Positions 12,056 to 21,959 of a stretch of 64,000 nt of DNA are shown here, in pieces (within the stretch, counting starts at the first letter, position 1; every line of letters begins with the position of its first letter). The notes below the pieces were generated by a model. It worked only from the letters and a program-made list of their open reading frames with translations, searched no databases and was not told where the DNA came from. Source of the stretch: Maratus speciosus (taxonomy: Eukaryota > Arthropoda > Arachnida > Araneae > Salticidae); contig OZ010790.1 of NCBI GenBank assembly GCA_963932465.1, forward strand, positions 345,923,087 to 345,987,086. The letters are read 5' to 3'. The position numbers and the translations under genes were made by a program.

Positions 12056-12150
12056 TTAACGTAACTTTACTGTAATTAACTTTAAAGTAACTTTAACTTT
12101 AAACTTTAAAGTAACTTTAAAGTAACGTTAAAGTAACTTTAAACTTTACT
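12056..12150. repeat. Low-complexity (AACTTTAAAGT)n tract
   Basis: Irregular short repeats of AACTTTAAAGTAACTTT, partly self-complementary. It directly follows the satellite units and ends in AATTAAAAAAAC. Confidence 0.6.
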
Positions 12151-12223
12151 GTAATTAAAAAAACAAAAAATAAAATAAATAATTACCATAGCACAAAAGT
12201 ACCAAATGATACCATACAACAAA

Positions 12224-12629
12224 AACCATGTTGGGGGAGTCACCAGCCATCTATACGACAGCCTTGGATGACCGGACAACGGTTTATTAGTGAGAAATTG
12301 CAGACTCAGGCATCGGCCGAAGTAGCTCAGTGGTTAGAGCAGCAGTCTTGTATACTGTGGTCCCGGGTTCGATTCCTGGCTCTGGCTAATTTTTCACTCC
12401 AGTTGGGTTTATTGTATTTATTGTTTGTATGTCTGTATAATATTTATATATACCTTTAACTGTTGAATGCAGGCGTTATTTATGTGTGTATATGTGTTTT
12501 AATATATATATTGTAGTATGAGTGTATTATTATAATTATCGTCGATTGGTGTAATAGTAAAATATATTCATCGTTGTCCGGTCATCCAAGGCTGTCGTAT
12601 AGATGGCTGGTGACTTCCCCAACATGGTT
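12224..12629. repeat. 57-bp inverted repeats surrounding a tRNA-like copy
   Basis: 12224-12280 (AACCATGTTGGGGGAG ... ACCGGACAAC) is present again in inverted orientation at 12573-12629 with about one mismatch. The first tRNA-like sequence lies between the arms, while the second lies outside the right arm. Either a small foldback element carries a tRNA copy, or one arm was inverted during a local duplication. Confidence 0.7.
12316..12386 (+). tRNA. tRNA-Thr(UGU)-like sequence, copy 1
   Basis: It folds as a 71-nt cloverleaf: acceptor GCCGAAG/CTCTGGC with one mismatch, D arm GCTC..GAGC, anticodon stem GCAGT/ACTGT with loop CTTGTAT (anticodon TGT), variable loop GGTC, and T arm CCGGG TTCGATT CCTGG. 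The A box (TAGCTCAGTGG) and B box (GGTTCGATTCC) look intact, and a T5 run follows five bases downstream, fitting Pol III termination. It sits in a duplicated repeat with a 35-base shared leader, so it may be a tRNA-derived SINE or a tRNA gene trapped in a repeat rather than a working tRNA. Confidence 0.6.
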
Positions 12630-12660
12630 TATTAGTGAGAAATTGCAGACTCAGGCATCG

Positions 12661-12731
12661 GCTGGAATAGCTCAGTGGTTAGAGCAGCAGTCTTGTATAC
12701 TGTGGTCCCGGGTTCGATTCCTGGCTCTGGA
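12661..12731 (+). tRNA. tRNA-Thr(UGU)-like sequence, copy 2, degenerate acceptor stem
   Basis: Identical to copy 1 from the D arm through the T arm, including the TGT anticodon loop. The acceptor stem GCTGGAA/CTCTGGA has mismatches at both ends and wobble pairs, so amino-acylation is doubtful. The same T run follows. Best read as a tRNA-like pseudogene or SINE copy. Confidence 0.5.
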
Positions 12732-12881
12732 TAATTTTTCACTCCAGTTAGGTTTATTGTATTTATTGTTTGTATGTCTGTATAATATTTATATATACGT
12801 TTAACTGTTGAATGCAGGCGTTATTTATGTGTGTAGGTGTGTTTTAATATATATATTGTAGTATGAGTGTATTATTAGAAC

Positions 12882-14104
12882 TAAAAACGAGTTAATCTAT
12901 ATCATGATATTAGTTAAAATTAATAGTTTTTCATTATTCTGTTGTTATCAGATGTTTTCGAATAGCCGGCTTAGCAGGAAGCGAGTTCCCGCGTTTGCAC
13001 GAACCGCCGATGGACAATAGAACTACGAAAAATCAAGAAAAGTATACAAAAATCGCTATCACAGAGCCCCTTTACCGCGCGATATTTTCCAAATTCAAGG
13101 AGGACCTGTTGACCAAAGCCAAAAAAATGCACAAAATAATCTGGTTCAATTGTATGCATAATTTTATACACTTTTCGATTGTACAATGAAGAAAAGGGTA
13201 CAAACATCGCTATTACAACGCCCCCTTCCGGCAGATTTTTTTCAAATTCAGGGAGGACTTGTTTGCCATAGCCAGAAACGTACGCAAAAAATTTTGTTCA
13301 ATTCTATGCATAAATTCATACACTTTTCGATGGTACAATAATGAAAAGGGCACAGAGATCCAATTATAGCGCTCCTTTCTGGCGGAATTTTTCCAAATTC
13401 AGGAAGGACCTTCGTGCCATGACCAAAAACAAACACAAAAAATTTGGCTCAATTCTATGCATAACTTTATACACTTTTCGATGGTGCAATATTCAAAATA
13501 GCACAAAAATCGCTATTACAGCACCCCCTACCGGCGACTTTTTTCCAAATTAAGGAAGGACCTGCTTGCCATAGCCAAGAACTTAAAATAAAAATTTGGT
13601 TCAATTCTATGCATAACTTCATGCACTTTTCGATGATACAATTTTCAAAATCGCACAAAAATCGCTATTACAGCGCCACCTAAAGGCGAATTTTTTCCAA
13701 ATTCAGGGAGGACCTGCTTGCCATAGCCAAAAACTTAAAATAAAATTTTGGTTCAGTTCTGTGCATAACTTCATGCACTTTTGGATGGTACAATATTCAA
13801 AATCGCACAAAAATCGCTATTACAGCGCCTTCTACCGCCGAATTTTTTCCAAATTCAGGGAGGATCTTCTTGCCATAGCCAAAAACTTAAAATAAGAATT
13901 TTGTTCAATTCTATGAATAACTTCATACACTTTTTGATGGTACAATGGCGACAAACACACGGACAGACGGACAGACAGACATTTTCTATAAACATGTTTT
14001 TTGGGATCTCTGACCCCTAAAACGTGTAAATCCGTCGAAAACCGGAAGTCGAAAAAAATTTCGATTACAGTACTTTCTTCTATTGCAGATAGAAGAAAGT
14101 AAAA
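12882..14104 (+). mobile_element. HINE-like element family A, copy 2
   Basis: The 5' body (GAATAGCCGGCTTAGCAGG, ..CCGATGGACAA) is followed by about six tandem units of ~152 bp, marked by CACTTTTCGATGGTACAAT at about 13168, 13321, 13472, 13624, 13776 and 13928. Next comes CGGACAGACGGACAGACAGA (13960-13980), a short unique stretch, the hairpin ACTTTCTTCTA..TAGAAGAAAGT (14072-14100) and AAAAA. The first part of the body present in other copies is missing, cut at the tRNA-like duplication. Non-coding. Confidence 0.65.
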
Positions 14105-14159
14105 AAGACATTTAATAAATCAATTCTGTTATAACGCTTACAATTTTCCCACCTAATAA

Positions 14160-14425
14160 GTAAGAATAAGCCATATTAAAAAGCAGAAAACCAACGTTTA
14201 AAAATGCACAAATAATAAGTGAAAAGCAGCAAACAGCTGTTTCCCATCTACTAGCGAGATTCTTCACTTTGCTCAGCCTTGCTTTTTCTAGCACGCTGTG
14301 TCTTGCTCTTTCTTGCACTGATGAAGAATCTCGCTTGTAGATTCGAAACAGCTGTTTGCTGCTTTTCACTTATTATTTGTGCATTTGTAAACATTGCTTT
14401 TCTGCTTTTTAATATTCCTGCACAA
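14160..14425. repeat. Foldback repeat (AGCAGCAAACAGCTGTTTC)
   Basis: 14201-14250 (TGCACAAATAATAAGTGAAA, then GCAGCAAACAGCTG) is repeated inverted at 14345-14388. Pairing extends outward through the AAAAGCAGAAAA words. The centre also pairs through CGAGATTCTTCA/TGAAGAATCTCG. A MITE-like palindrome without an evident target duplication. Confidence 0.6.
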
Positions 14426-14697
14426 AGGCTTTAATTACTATTTTAATAAGCCATATTTTGAGGAGAGGGTGGAGGAGGGTTATTATAATAAGAGTTAACC
14501 GAGTGTTTCGGTTAATTTGATGTCGTATAATTGAGAGTCTATAATATTTTTAAATCGCATTAATTACATCATATTCTTTTAATAATTAACTGCAAGGAAT
14601 GATTTAGCCAACAGAAATTATGACTACGTTGATTATATGCCACTCGGTATTCCCCCCTCCCCCCCAATAAAATAAATATTTTCTAGATCCGCCCCTG

Positions 14698-14964
14698 TCG
14701 GCGGCTCGTGCAGTGACGGGAACTCGCGTCCTGCTGAGCTGGCTATTCGCAAACAGCTGATGTATAGCATAATAACGAAAAACTATTGATGTGAATAACT
14801 ATCATGATCGAGATTAATTCGTTTTTACTCCGATTAATTGACCGAAGCAGAAATTTAAGATCTAAATGAAAGGTGGCATAGTATGGAACTAATAATATCG
14901 TAGTATTAACATCTGTAACTATTTTTAGGAGTATTAGGTTTTGGGAATGGCAGATCCAACTAGT
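14698..14964 (-). mobile_element. HINE-like element family A, copy 1, 5' part (reverse)
   Basis: On the minus strand this reads from AACTAGTTGGATCTGCCA to the GCGGGAACTC-like body segment and stops exactly at the 8-bp duplication TCGGCGGC. It supplies the 5' end missing from 7391-8180. The 5' end agrees with those at 16486 and 45870. Confidence 0.6.
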
Positions 14965-15149
14965 TTTTATTTTGTTTTATAAAGTATGTATGTATTAGTA
15001 TTTTCTTTTTATCAGAGCTTTGACGAGATAGAGAAAATGGCATTGCCAAAGTGAAGAAAAATTTGTACTTTCTTCAACCTACTCTCTATTTACTATACAA
15101 AAAAAGTTTCTTCAGTACTTTTTAAACTAGTATCACTATTTTTTTAATA

Positions 15150-15817
15150 CAGTATAACATCAGAAATCCGGCATTGTCGGGACCAAGACTAAGCCGGATT
15201 TTTGTAAGGATGTCAAAAGTACTTCCGATATTCTTAATTATGCCCTTATTCATAATTTAATTCATAGCCAAGTGATATATGTAAAAGAAAGGAAAAATTA
15301 TGTATTAAAAAAATACTTATTTTAATTGCCATTTCCTACATTACAAAAAAAAAAAAAAAATCCTAATAAACAGTGAAGGCATTTCTTTTTGTGTACTTTC
15401 TGAAGCATCGATGTCAATTTATTTGTTTCAATTTTATTTATCGTACTTTAACAAGTTTTTCTTGGATTTTATACAAGTGAAGAATATCGTTTTTGGAAAT
15501 ACAGCCTTGATTTTCTAAAGGAGATGCAAATTTTCCAGTCAAATTTATGCATTTTTCCAGTTACACGTTTTCCTCTGCCGGCTCCTAGTCCTCGTTCCTC
15601 TGAACTGCTACTAGCGTTATCGGCGGGTCGGTTCTATTTGGCACAGCGTCAGAGATCTAGCCGTCTGCTAATTTATTGATTTCGATAAAGAAGTTTTTAA
15701 TTAGTAAACAATTTTTATTTTACTTTCTTCCGTATGTTGGAAGTGTAAAATAAAAGGGAAGGGACGATGACTTTGATGCCGGAACTTTGAAGTTGTCGGA
15801 TTTTCGAGGTTACGCTG
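15150..15817. mobile_element. Tigger-like non-autonomous element remnant
   Basis: Ends CAGTATAACATCAGAAATCC and (complement of right end) CAGCGTAACCTCGAAAATCC are related inverted repeats, each flanked by TA (15148-15149 and 15818-15819). CAGT.TAACCTCGA..ATCCG is the typical start of Tigger/pogo elements. The interior is AT-rich with an A run near 15343 and no transposase. Confidence 0.6.
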
Positions 15818-16485
15818 TATATACAAACAGAAACAGTTCCACATTAAAAGGAAATACCGAAATTCCAGTAGATTCAGCACATTAAAAATATCAAAAGTAT
15901 CGTATGCATAGAGTAAAAATATTGGAAACAATGTAGTTTTGCTTACAAAATATGTCGTATTTCTCTCAAAATTCAGAAAAAGTTTGCTACATTGAAATTT
16001 CAATAAATGCTACCGTAATTTGGATAACTCGCTAAAATTTGTGTTTGGCATAAAATAGTATCTGTTTAACCTAAAATTAAAAACAATTTTTAAACAATCT
16101 TTTTTGACAAAATTATTTATTAATTGCATAATATTTTGACCCTTTCACAACTCTGTCAGACGTGCCCGTGCAGCTATTCGAAGTTCCAATTACATGTAAC
16201 ATTTATGTTCTTTTTCCTGTTAAAATCTTCCTATAAAGCATTTTATTATCAAAATAAGTCAATGCATAATCACAATGGATGATTAAATTATTGGAGTCAC
16301 ATTGTGAAAAAAAAATTAAATTTACCATAGAAATAAAATAATATTTTAAAAAATGTTTACCTGAAATTGCTTTTATTTAAATGAATGCCCTGGATCCTGG
16401 ACCCTAGAAACTAGATCATCGATTCCTAAACTGTTGTCCTCAAGATGTAAAATAAATTAATTCTATGTATTTAACACTATTAAGA

Positions 16486-17573
16486 ACTAGTCGGATGTGC
16501 CAATCCCAAAACTTTATCTACCTCACACATCTTAATACTTGAAAATTCGCTATCACAGTGCCAAAATTAAATGACAATCTATGTCCATCATGATGATTCT
16601 AAAGGTATAGATTCATTAAATAGTGTGCAATTAAAAAGAAGATACAAGCATCATCTTTCAAATAAATCATTGTACTTCGGCACTCACGCTCTTCGATGTC
16701 TGCAACTACAATTCCCAACACAAAGAGCATAAAAGCGACACCTGTCGCGTCGTATATACCCAAGCCCAATAAGGATCTATTTATGGGAAAGTGTGACAGA
16801 ATATGAAGTTTGATTAAATTCCGTGAATTTCGAGATACAGCTATCGCAAAAATCCTGAAAAATGCAGCATAGCAGCTCCACCTGTTCGGAGATTAACACC
16901 AAAACTTAATAAGCAACAACTTATGTCAACGTATAAGTGAATCTGAGCTTTTGATGAAAATCTGTGCATTAGTTTTTGCGATAGAGTTATTGCAATAATC
17001 ATGGAAAACGCAGTGTATGGGAAAAGCAGAAGGTATACCTGAATCTGAAGTTTGATGAAAATTCGTGCATTAGTTCTTGAGGTACAGTTATTGCAGAAAT
17101 CGTAAAAAATACACTACAGCAGCGCAACCTGTTGGACGATTTACACAAAAACTTAATAAGCACTACCTCATGTTAAGGACCAATTGAATCTGAAGTTTTA
17201 TGCAAATCCGTGGATTTGTCCTTGAGATATAGTTATTGCGGAAATCGTGAAAAATGCAGCATAGCAGCACCACCATATAGATCGATTTGTACTAAAAATT
17301 AATCAGCACCAATTTATATCGGGGACTAAATAAATATAATTTTTTACTAAATTCCGTGCATTAGTTCCTGAGATAGAGCGCCCACAAAATTTGTGCCACA
17401 TACATACGGACAGACAGATTCACAGACAGACTGCAGATTCACAGGCAGACATTTTCTAAAAATACTCAAATCGTGTTCAAGACCTTCTAAAATGTATAAA
17501 TCCGTCAAAAACTGAAAGTCGAAAAATTTCACGAATCCAATACTTTCTTGTAAAGATAAAAGAAAGTAAAAGC
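16486..17573 (+). mobile_element. HINE-like element family A, copy 3
   Basis: Starts AACTAGTCGGATGTGCCAAT like copies 1 and 4 and ends in the hairpin ACTTTCTT..AAGAAAGT (17542-17567) plus AAAA. The tandem units (~145 bp, around GAAAAATGCAGCATAGCAGC) differ from those in copies 1, 2 and 4, so the array was replaced while the ends were kept. GGACAGACAGATTCACAGAC-type short repeats lie at about 17408-17455, between array and hairpin. Confidence 0.65.
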
Positions 17574-17574
17574 A

Positions 17575-17908
17575 TTATAATTATACGGGATACTTCTAAA
17601 GACTCTAGTGACAGATTAATTATAAGAAGTAATTATTATCAACAATGTTTCTCGTTGTTTGTTTATAAACGGCTAGCATTATTTTTTGATATTAAAAATA
17701 AATAAATTTTCACTTAATTGTAACTTACTAACGGATAAATTTCCAATTATTGGAGGTGGCTCTAATAATACGATCTCCCACTTTATATACCATTTTCGCC
17801 CTTCTCTTAGTATATTTAAAAACAAACAATGCGTGTTTTCAAAGCTAGATAGATAAAAATGCACGAAAATTTGTATGTTATGGTCTTTGGGGGTTCGATA
17901 ATCGTAAA
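17575..17908. other. No feature recognised
   Basis: AT-rich spacer between the HINE-like copy and the large palindrome. Confidence 0.4.
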
Positions 17909-17910
17909 TA

Positions 17911-19332
17911 CACTATATGGCCAAAGGTGACCGGTCACTTGCGATTTTACACGTTTTGTTAAATATCTAGAAAAATACATGAGGAATTAACCTAAAACTG
18001 CAGGTGCGTAAACAGTATAGTATAGGTCATATATTTTCGCGAAGATTTTTTTCCCGAAACTCTATAGGGGACCGTCAACAAATTAAAAAAGAACGAATAT
18101 CTTTTGAATAATCCTGTAAAAATTAATGTAGCAAAAACGTTCAAACACGAGTTTATTAAAAAGTGGGCTATTGTAATATATTGTGTTCATTTTTATGAGG
18201 ATAGCATGTATACTCGTAGAGAAATTAAGGTTTTTATAAAAAGTCCCAAATTTCACAAAGTTTTTTGCTTATAATTTGCAGAGTTCTTAATATAAAAAAA
18301 AGTTCTTTTCAGAAAATATGACGAACAACATTATACACAATACTCTGCAATCAGAATTAAAAAATAATAAAAATTGGATGAAAAATGAGCAGGTTTACTA
18401 AAAAATGTTTCACTGCGCATGTGAAAATGCAATCAAAATGTAATGTGCATAATGTGTTAGCTAAATGTATAGAGAAACTTTTGTAAACATCTCAAAAACA
18501 TAGTTTGAAAAGTCTGATAGTAATCGTTTATAGAATAAGCTCAAAATCCGTTGTTTCCAAAAGGAAGCAAAAAGACGAGGGGTTGTATCCATATATCCAT
18601 TGATTAGTGCCAATATAGTATACACAATATTGCACGTACTACTGTATTTGGATACAGCCCCTCATATTTTTGCTTCCTTTTAGGAATAACGGATTTTGAG
18701 CTTATTCTATAAATGATTATTCTCAGACTTTTCAAACTATGTTTTTGAGACTTTTACAGAAGTTGCTCTATACATTTAGCTAACACATTAGGCAAATTAT
18801 ATTTTGATTACGTTCGCGCATGCGCAGTGAATCATTATTTAGTAAACCTGCTCATTTTTCATCCAATTGTTTATTATTTTTTAATTCTGATTACAGGGTA
18901 TTGTGTACAATGTTGTTCGTCATATTTTCTGAAAAGAACTTTTTTTTTATATTAAGAACTCTGCAAATTATAGGCAAAAAACTTGGCGAAATTTGGGACT
19001 GCTTTTATAAAAACCTTAATTTCTCTACGAGTATACTTGCTATCCTCATAAAAATGAACACAATATATAACAATAAGCTACTTATTAATAATCTCGAGTT
19101 TGAACGCTTTTGCTACATTAGTTTTTACAGGGTTATCCAAAAGATATTCGTTCTTTTCAATATGTTGGCGGTCCCCCATGGAGCTTCGGGAAAAAAATCT
19201 TCGCCGAAATATATGACTTATACTATACTGTTTACACATCTGCAGTTTCAGGTTAATTCCTCGTGTATTTTTCTAGATATTTGACAAAACGTCTAAAATT
19301 GCAAGTGACCGGTCACCTTTGGCCATATAGTG
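17911..19332. mobile_element. 1.42-kb near-perfect palindrome, Tc1/mariner-type
   Basis: Begins CACTATATGGCCAAAGGTGA and ends with its complement, flanked by TA on both sides (17909-17910, 19333-19334). The two arms, each about 680 bases, match almost continuously around a centre near 18621 (for instance GGTTGTATCC..GGATACAGCC). Nothing in it resembles a transposase; an open frame at 18820-19284 is one arm read through. The TGGCCAAA terminus with TA duplication is typical of Tc1-like elements. Arm similarity this high implies either a young insertion or repair from one arm to the other. Confidence 0.8.
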
Positions 19333-19684
19333 TATATTCATACATCAGGCATCACGTGATGAAGAGACACATGCAATATTGCTTTGTTGATTTTTCAAGC
19401 AAAATGTACAAAAAAATATCATGGAAAATGCTAATTGCTTTTTAAATCCATTATATTTAATCGTGACAGATTCACAAGCATTTATTATTAATATTGATTT
19501 CCAATAAAACAGAAACATATCTGTTTTCATATGTTCAATAATAAGAATTTTATTTTTTTTAAAGTAATAAAGAATAGAAAGCTGTAGAATAAACCACATG
19601 TGTAACAAAATATTTAAAACTACATTTTACTTGTATAATTTACTATGTGATTTATGTTTTCCTAAACCTTGTGAATTTTTAAAA

Positions 19685-20236
19685 GACGCTGAAATTGTTA
19701 ATACTCTGCTGAAGTATTTAATACCTGCCCCCAATAAATTTTGTGAGCCTATTAAATTTAGAAAATGTGTCTAAAGTGAAAATGAATCTATTCAAAGTTA
19801 CGCCACTCGATTAAAAAAAATGACATGCTTTTGTTCTTTTACTGGTGATATTTTAGAAAACTTACTTCAACAATTTTCACGCGGTTTTAAAAATGAAAAT
19901 ATTCTGAACAAATTAATCACTCAAGTTGATGATTTAAATTTTGAGAAAGCTGTTGAAAGAGCTTTAGCTTTACATAATGCGGAAATTGAAATTTCAGATA
20001 AAAATTTGAATCTAAATAAATTTTCCAGTACTAAAAATGTAAAACCAAAGGAATTTCAGAATTGTTCTCAAAAACAGAATATCAACAACCATGTAACTAT
20101 TTCACATTCTGTGGTTAATAAAGGTAACTTAAAGTGTTATAGATGTGGGAATTTCTCACATTTAGCTAAAGTATGTAGATTTATTAATGCTGTTTCGAAC
20201 CCGTGTAAGAAGAAAATGCATTTAAGTACAGTTTAG
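19685..20236 (+). pseudogene. Gypsy-type gag remnant with CCHC zinc knuckle
   Basis: A frame with one in-frame stop (19772-19774) covers the end of a capsid-like region and a nucleocapsid knuckle. The knuckle CYRCGNFSHLAKVC fits C-x2-C-x4-H-x4-C, which binds retroelement RNA. The part upstream of about 19685 breaks down in stops and no 5' LTR is recognisable. It is followed by protease and reverse transcriptase remains in the same orientation, giving the gag-pol order of a Gypsy/Metaviridae-type retroelement. Dead copy; a long-decayed insertion. Confidence 0.7.
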
Positions 20237-20289
20237 AAGAGTAAAAATGCTCAGAAACATACAAATGTTTTAAATACTGCAGAAGGATT

Positions 20290-21959
20290 AAGTGTTAAAA
20301 TTTGATAAAGGATCAATTCCTATTAAACTGTCTGTTTTAATTAAAAACAAGGTAAGAGCTGACATAGAGTTAGATACTGGATCTGGAATTTCTGCATTTT
20401 CTTTGAAAAGATTTCGCAGGCAGAATTTTTTCCAAATTACAAAATTTTTTCTTCAGATGTTCAGCTAAACACTACAATTGGTGAAATTTTTAAGCCTGTT
20501 AGTTATATAAAAGTGAATATTTCTTATGAGAATAAAACTAAAAATGTAAAGTTGTATCTGATATAAAAGAAGACAATTTTCTATTATTATTAGGCGTTAT
20601 ACTTGTCTATGTAAATGAAATTGTAAATTCTGATAAATTACAAGCAATGTTACACGATTTTTCTGAAATGCTTACCGATAAGGTTGGAGAAATATAAGAT
20701 TTGAAGGCAAAACTTTATCTTGTAAAAGATGCTACACCTATATTTTGCAAAGCTAGGACTGGAACTTATGCACTACGTGAGCACAGTCAATGAAGAACTA
20801 CAGAGATTACAATAGGAAGGTATTATTAAACCAGTTACTAATAGCAAGTGGGAAACTCTTATAGTTCCAGCGGTTAAGTCTAATGGGAAAATTCGGTTAT
20901 GCGATGACTTTAAAGTAACTTTAAATAAATTTTTGAAAGTTGAAAAGTATCCTTTACCTAAGGTATGTTAGCTACATTAGATGGTGGTTTACATTTTACG
21001 AAAATTGATTTAAATCAAAGCACATCTTAACCATCCAGACGCAGGCAACGCTTAATCGCGTTTCACATATCCTATACAATACCGCGGGGAATGTTGTTTT
21101 CGCGTTCCAGTGGGCTACTTTTTTAAAATTCAGATTGTTTGATTCCCACTACTTTTATAAAAGCGTATAATTCTACTTATTCTCGTATTATTTATCTTTA
21201 ATTAAATAAAGTGACTATTTCTGCTTCAAAAAAGTGGTGGGAATCAAAGAATCTGAATTAAAAAAAAGTAACCCACTTAAAAATATGCCGCGGTTTTATC
21301 CAAGAAAATGAAAAAGTCGCCCGTGGCTGGAGGGTTAAGTTACCTGTAGATGAAAAATCACAAGAATTGTTGACAATCAGTAAGGCAAAAGGATTACTCC
21401 AACTTCTTAAGTTACCCAAGGGCCTTACTAGTTCTCAAGCTATATGGCAAAGAAAAATTGAGCATATTTTAAGTGGAATTGAGGGAGTTACAATTTTTCT
21501 AGATGACATTGGGGTTATTGGTGAAACAGATGAAATTCATTGAAAACGACTAAAATAAGTATTGGAAAGATCACGGGAATACAATATAATGACAAATAGA
21601 GAAAAATTATTCTTTATGGCTAATGAAATAACTTATTGTGGGTTTAAATTGATAAACACGATATTCATAAAACCCAAGATAAAATAGGTGCTATTTTAAA
21701 TGCTCCAGGACCAGTAAATGTATCTCAGCTCAAAACTTTTCTAGGCTTAGTTGAATATTATTCTAAGATTGTACAAAACTTGTCTGCAATTGACCATCCT
21801 TTAAATAATTTTCTCAAGAAGAATGTGAAATTTATATGGTCTTCTGCATGTGAACAAGCATTTAAAAGTATTTTAAAAAATTACTTCTGAAAGGGTTCTT
21901 ACTCACTTTAATCCTAAGTTACGTTTAATTTTAGCAACTGATGCTTCTCATTATGATAT
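20290..21959 (+). pseudogene. Gypsy-type pol remnant: protease, reverse transcriptase, start of RNase H
   Basis: In order: an aspartic protease site (ELDTGSG, about 20365-20385); RT fingers with GKIRLCDDF (about 20887); the RT active-site strand IFLDDIG (about 21493-21513, FLDD in the catalytic YxDD position); the RT thumb/connection with LKTFLGLVEYYSK (about 21730); and the first RNase H aspartate in ATDAS (about 21934). Several frameshifts and stops break the frame, and a TTAA MITE interrupts the RT palm at 21027-21338. The motif set fits Gypsy rather than Copia or BEL. RNase H resumes at 23611. Confidence 0.75.
21031..21334. mobile_element. piggyBac-type MITE inserted in the RT remnant
   Basis: 304 bp flanked by TTAA at 21027-21030 and 21335-21338. 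Terminal inverted repeats CC(A/C)TCCAG.C..GG, with a longer inner foldback (CTTTTTT.AAAATTCAGATT.T and complement). Ignoring the insert and one TTAA restores the reading frame of the surrounding RT, which fixes the borders to the base. TTAA duplication is the hallmark of piggyBac-class transposition. Confidence 0.8.

Larger units (their letters stand above)
12281..12877 (+). repeat. Direct ~252-bp duplication carrying tRNA-like sequences
   Basis: 12281-12532 and 12626-12877 are near-identical direct copies. Each starts GGTTTATTAGTGAGAAATTG, continues through a tRNA-like body and an AT-rich tail, and ends GTATGAGTGTATTATTA. The small number of differences suggests a recent duplication or two insertions of one SINE-like unit. 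Confidence 0.75.
8181..14697. mobile_element. Large hAT-type insertion splitting HINE copy 1
   Basis: The left end TAGGCGCGGATCCA and the right end (complement CAGGGGCGGATCTA) are imperfect inverted repeats. The flanks are TCGGCAGC (8173-8180) and TCGGCGGC (14698-14705), an 8-bp direct repeat with one mismatch, as expected for hAT. The flanking halves join into one continuous family-A element when the insertion is ignored, which independently supports the borders. I see no transposase inside; the interior is filled with a minisatellite, satellite units, tRNA-like repeats and another HINE copy. Confidence 0.6.

Noticed and set aside
12990..14000. Regularly spaced repeats considered as a CRISPR array
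   Set aside because: Units of ~150 bp are continuous tandem copies without unique spacers, in a eukaryotic context.
18820..19284. 154-codon open frame
   Set aside because: It is one arm of the 1.42-kb palindrome read through; no transposase or other domain.
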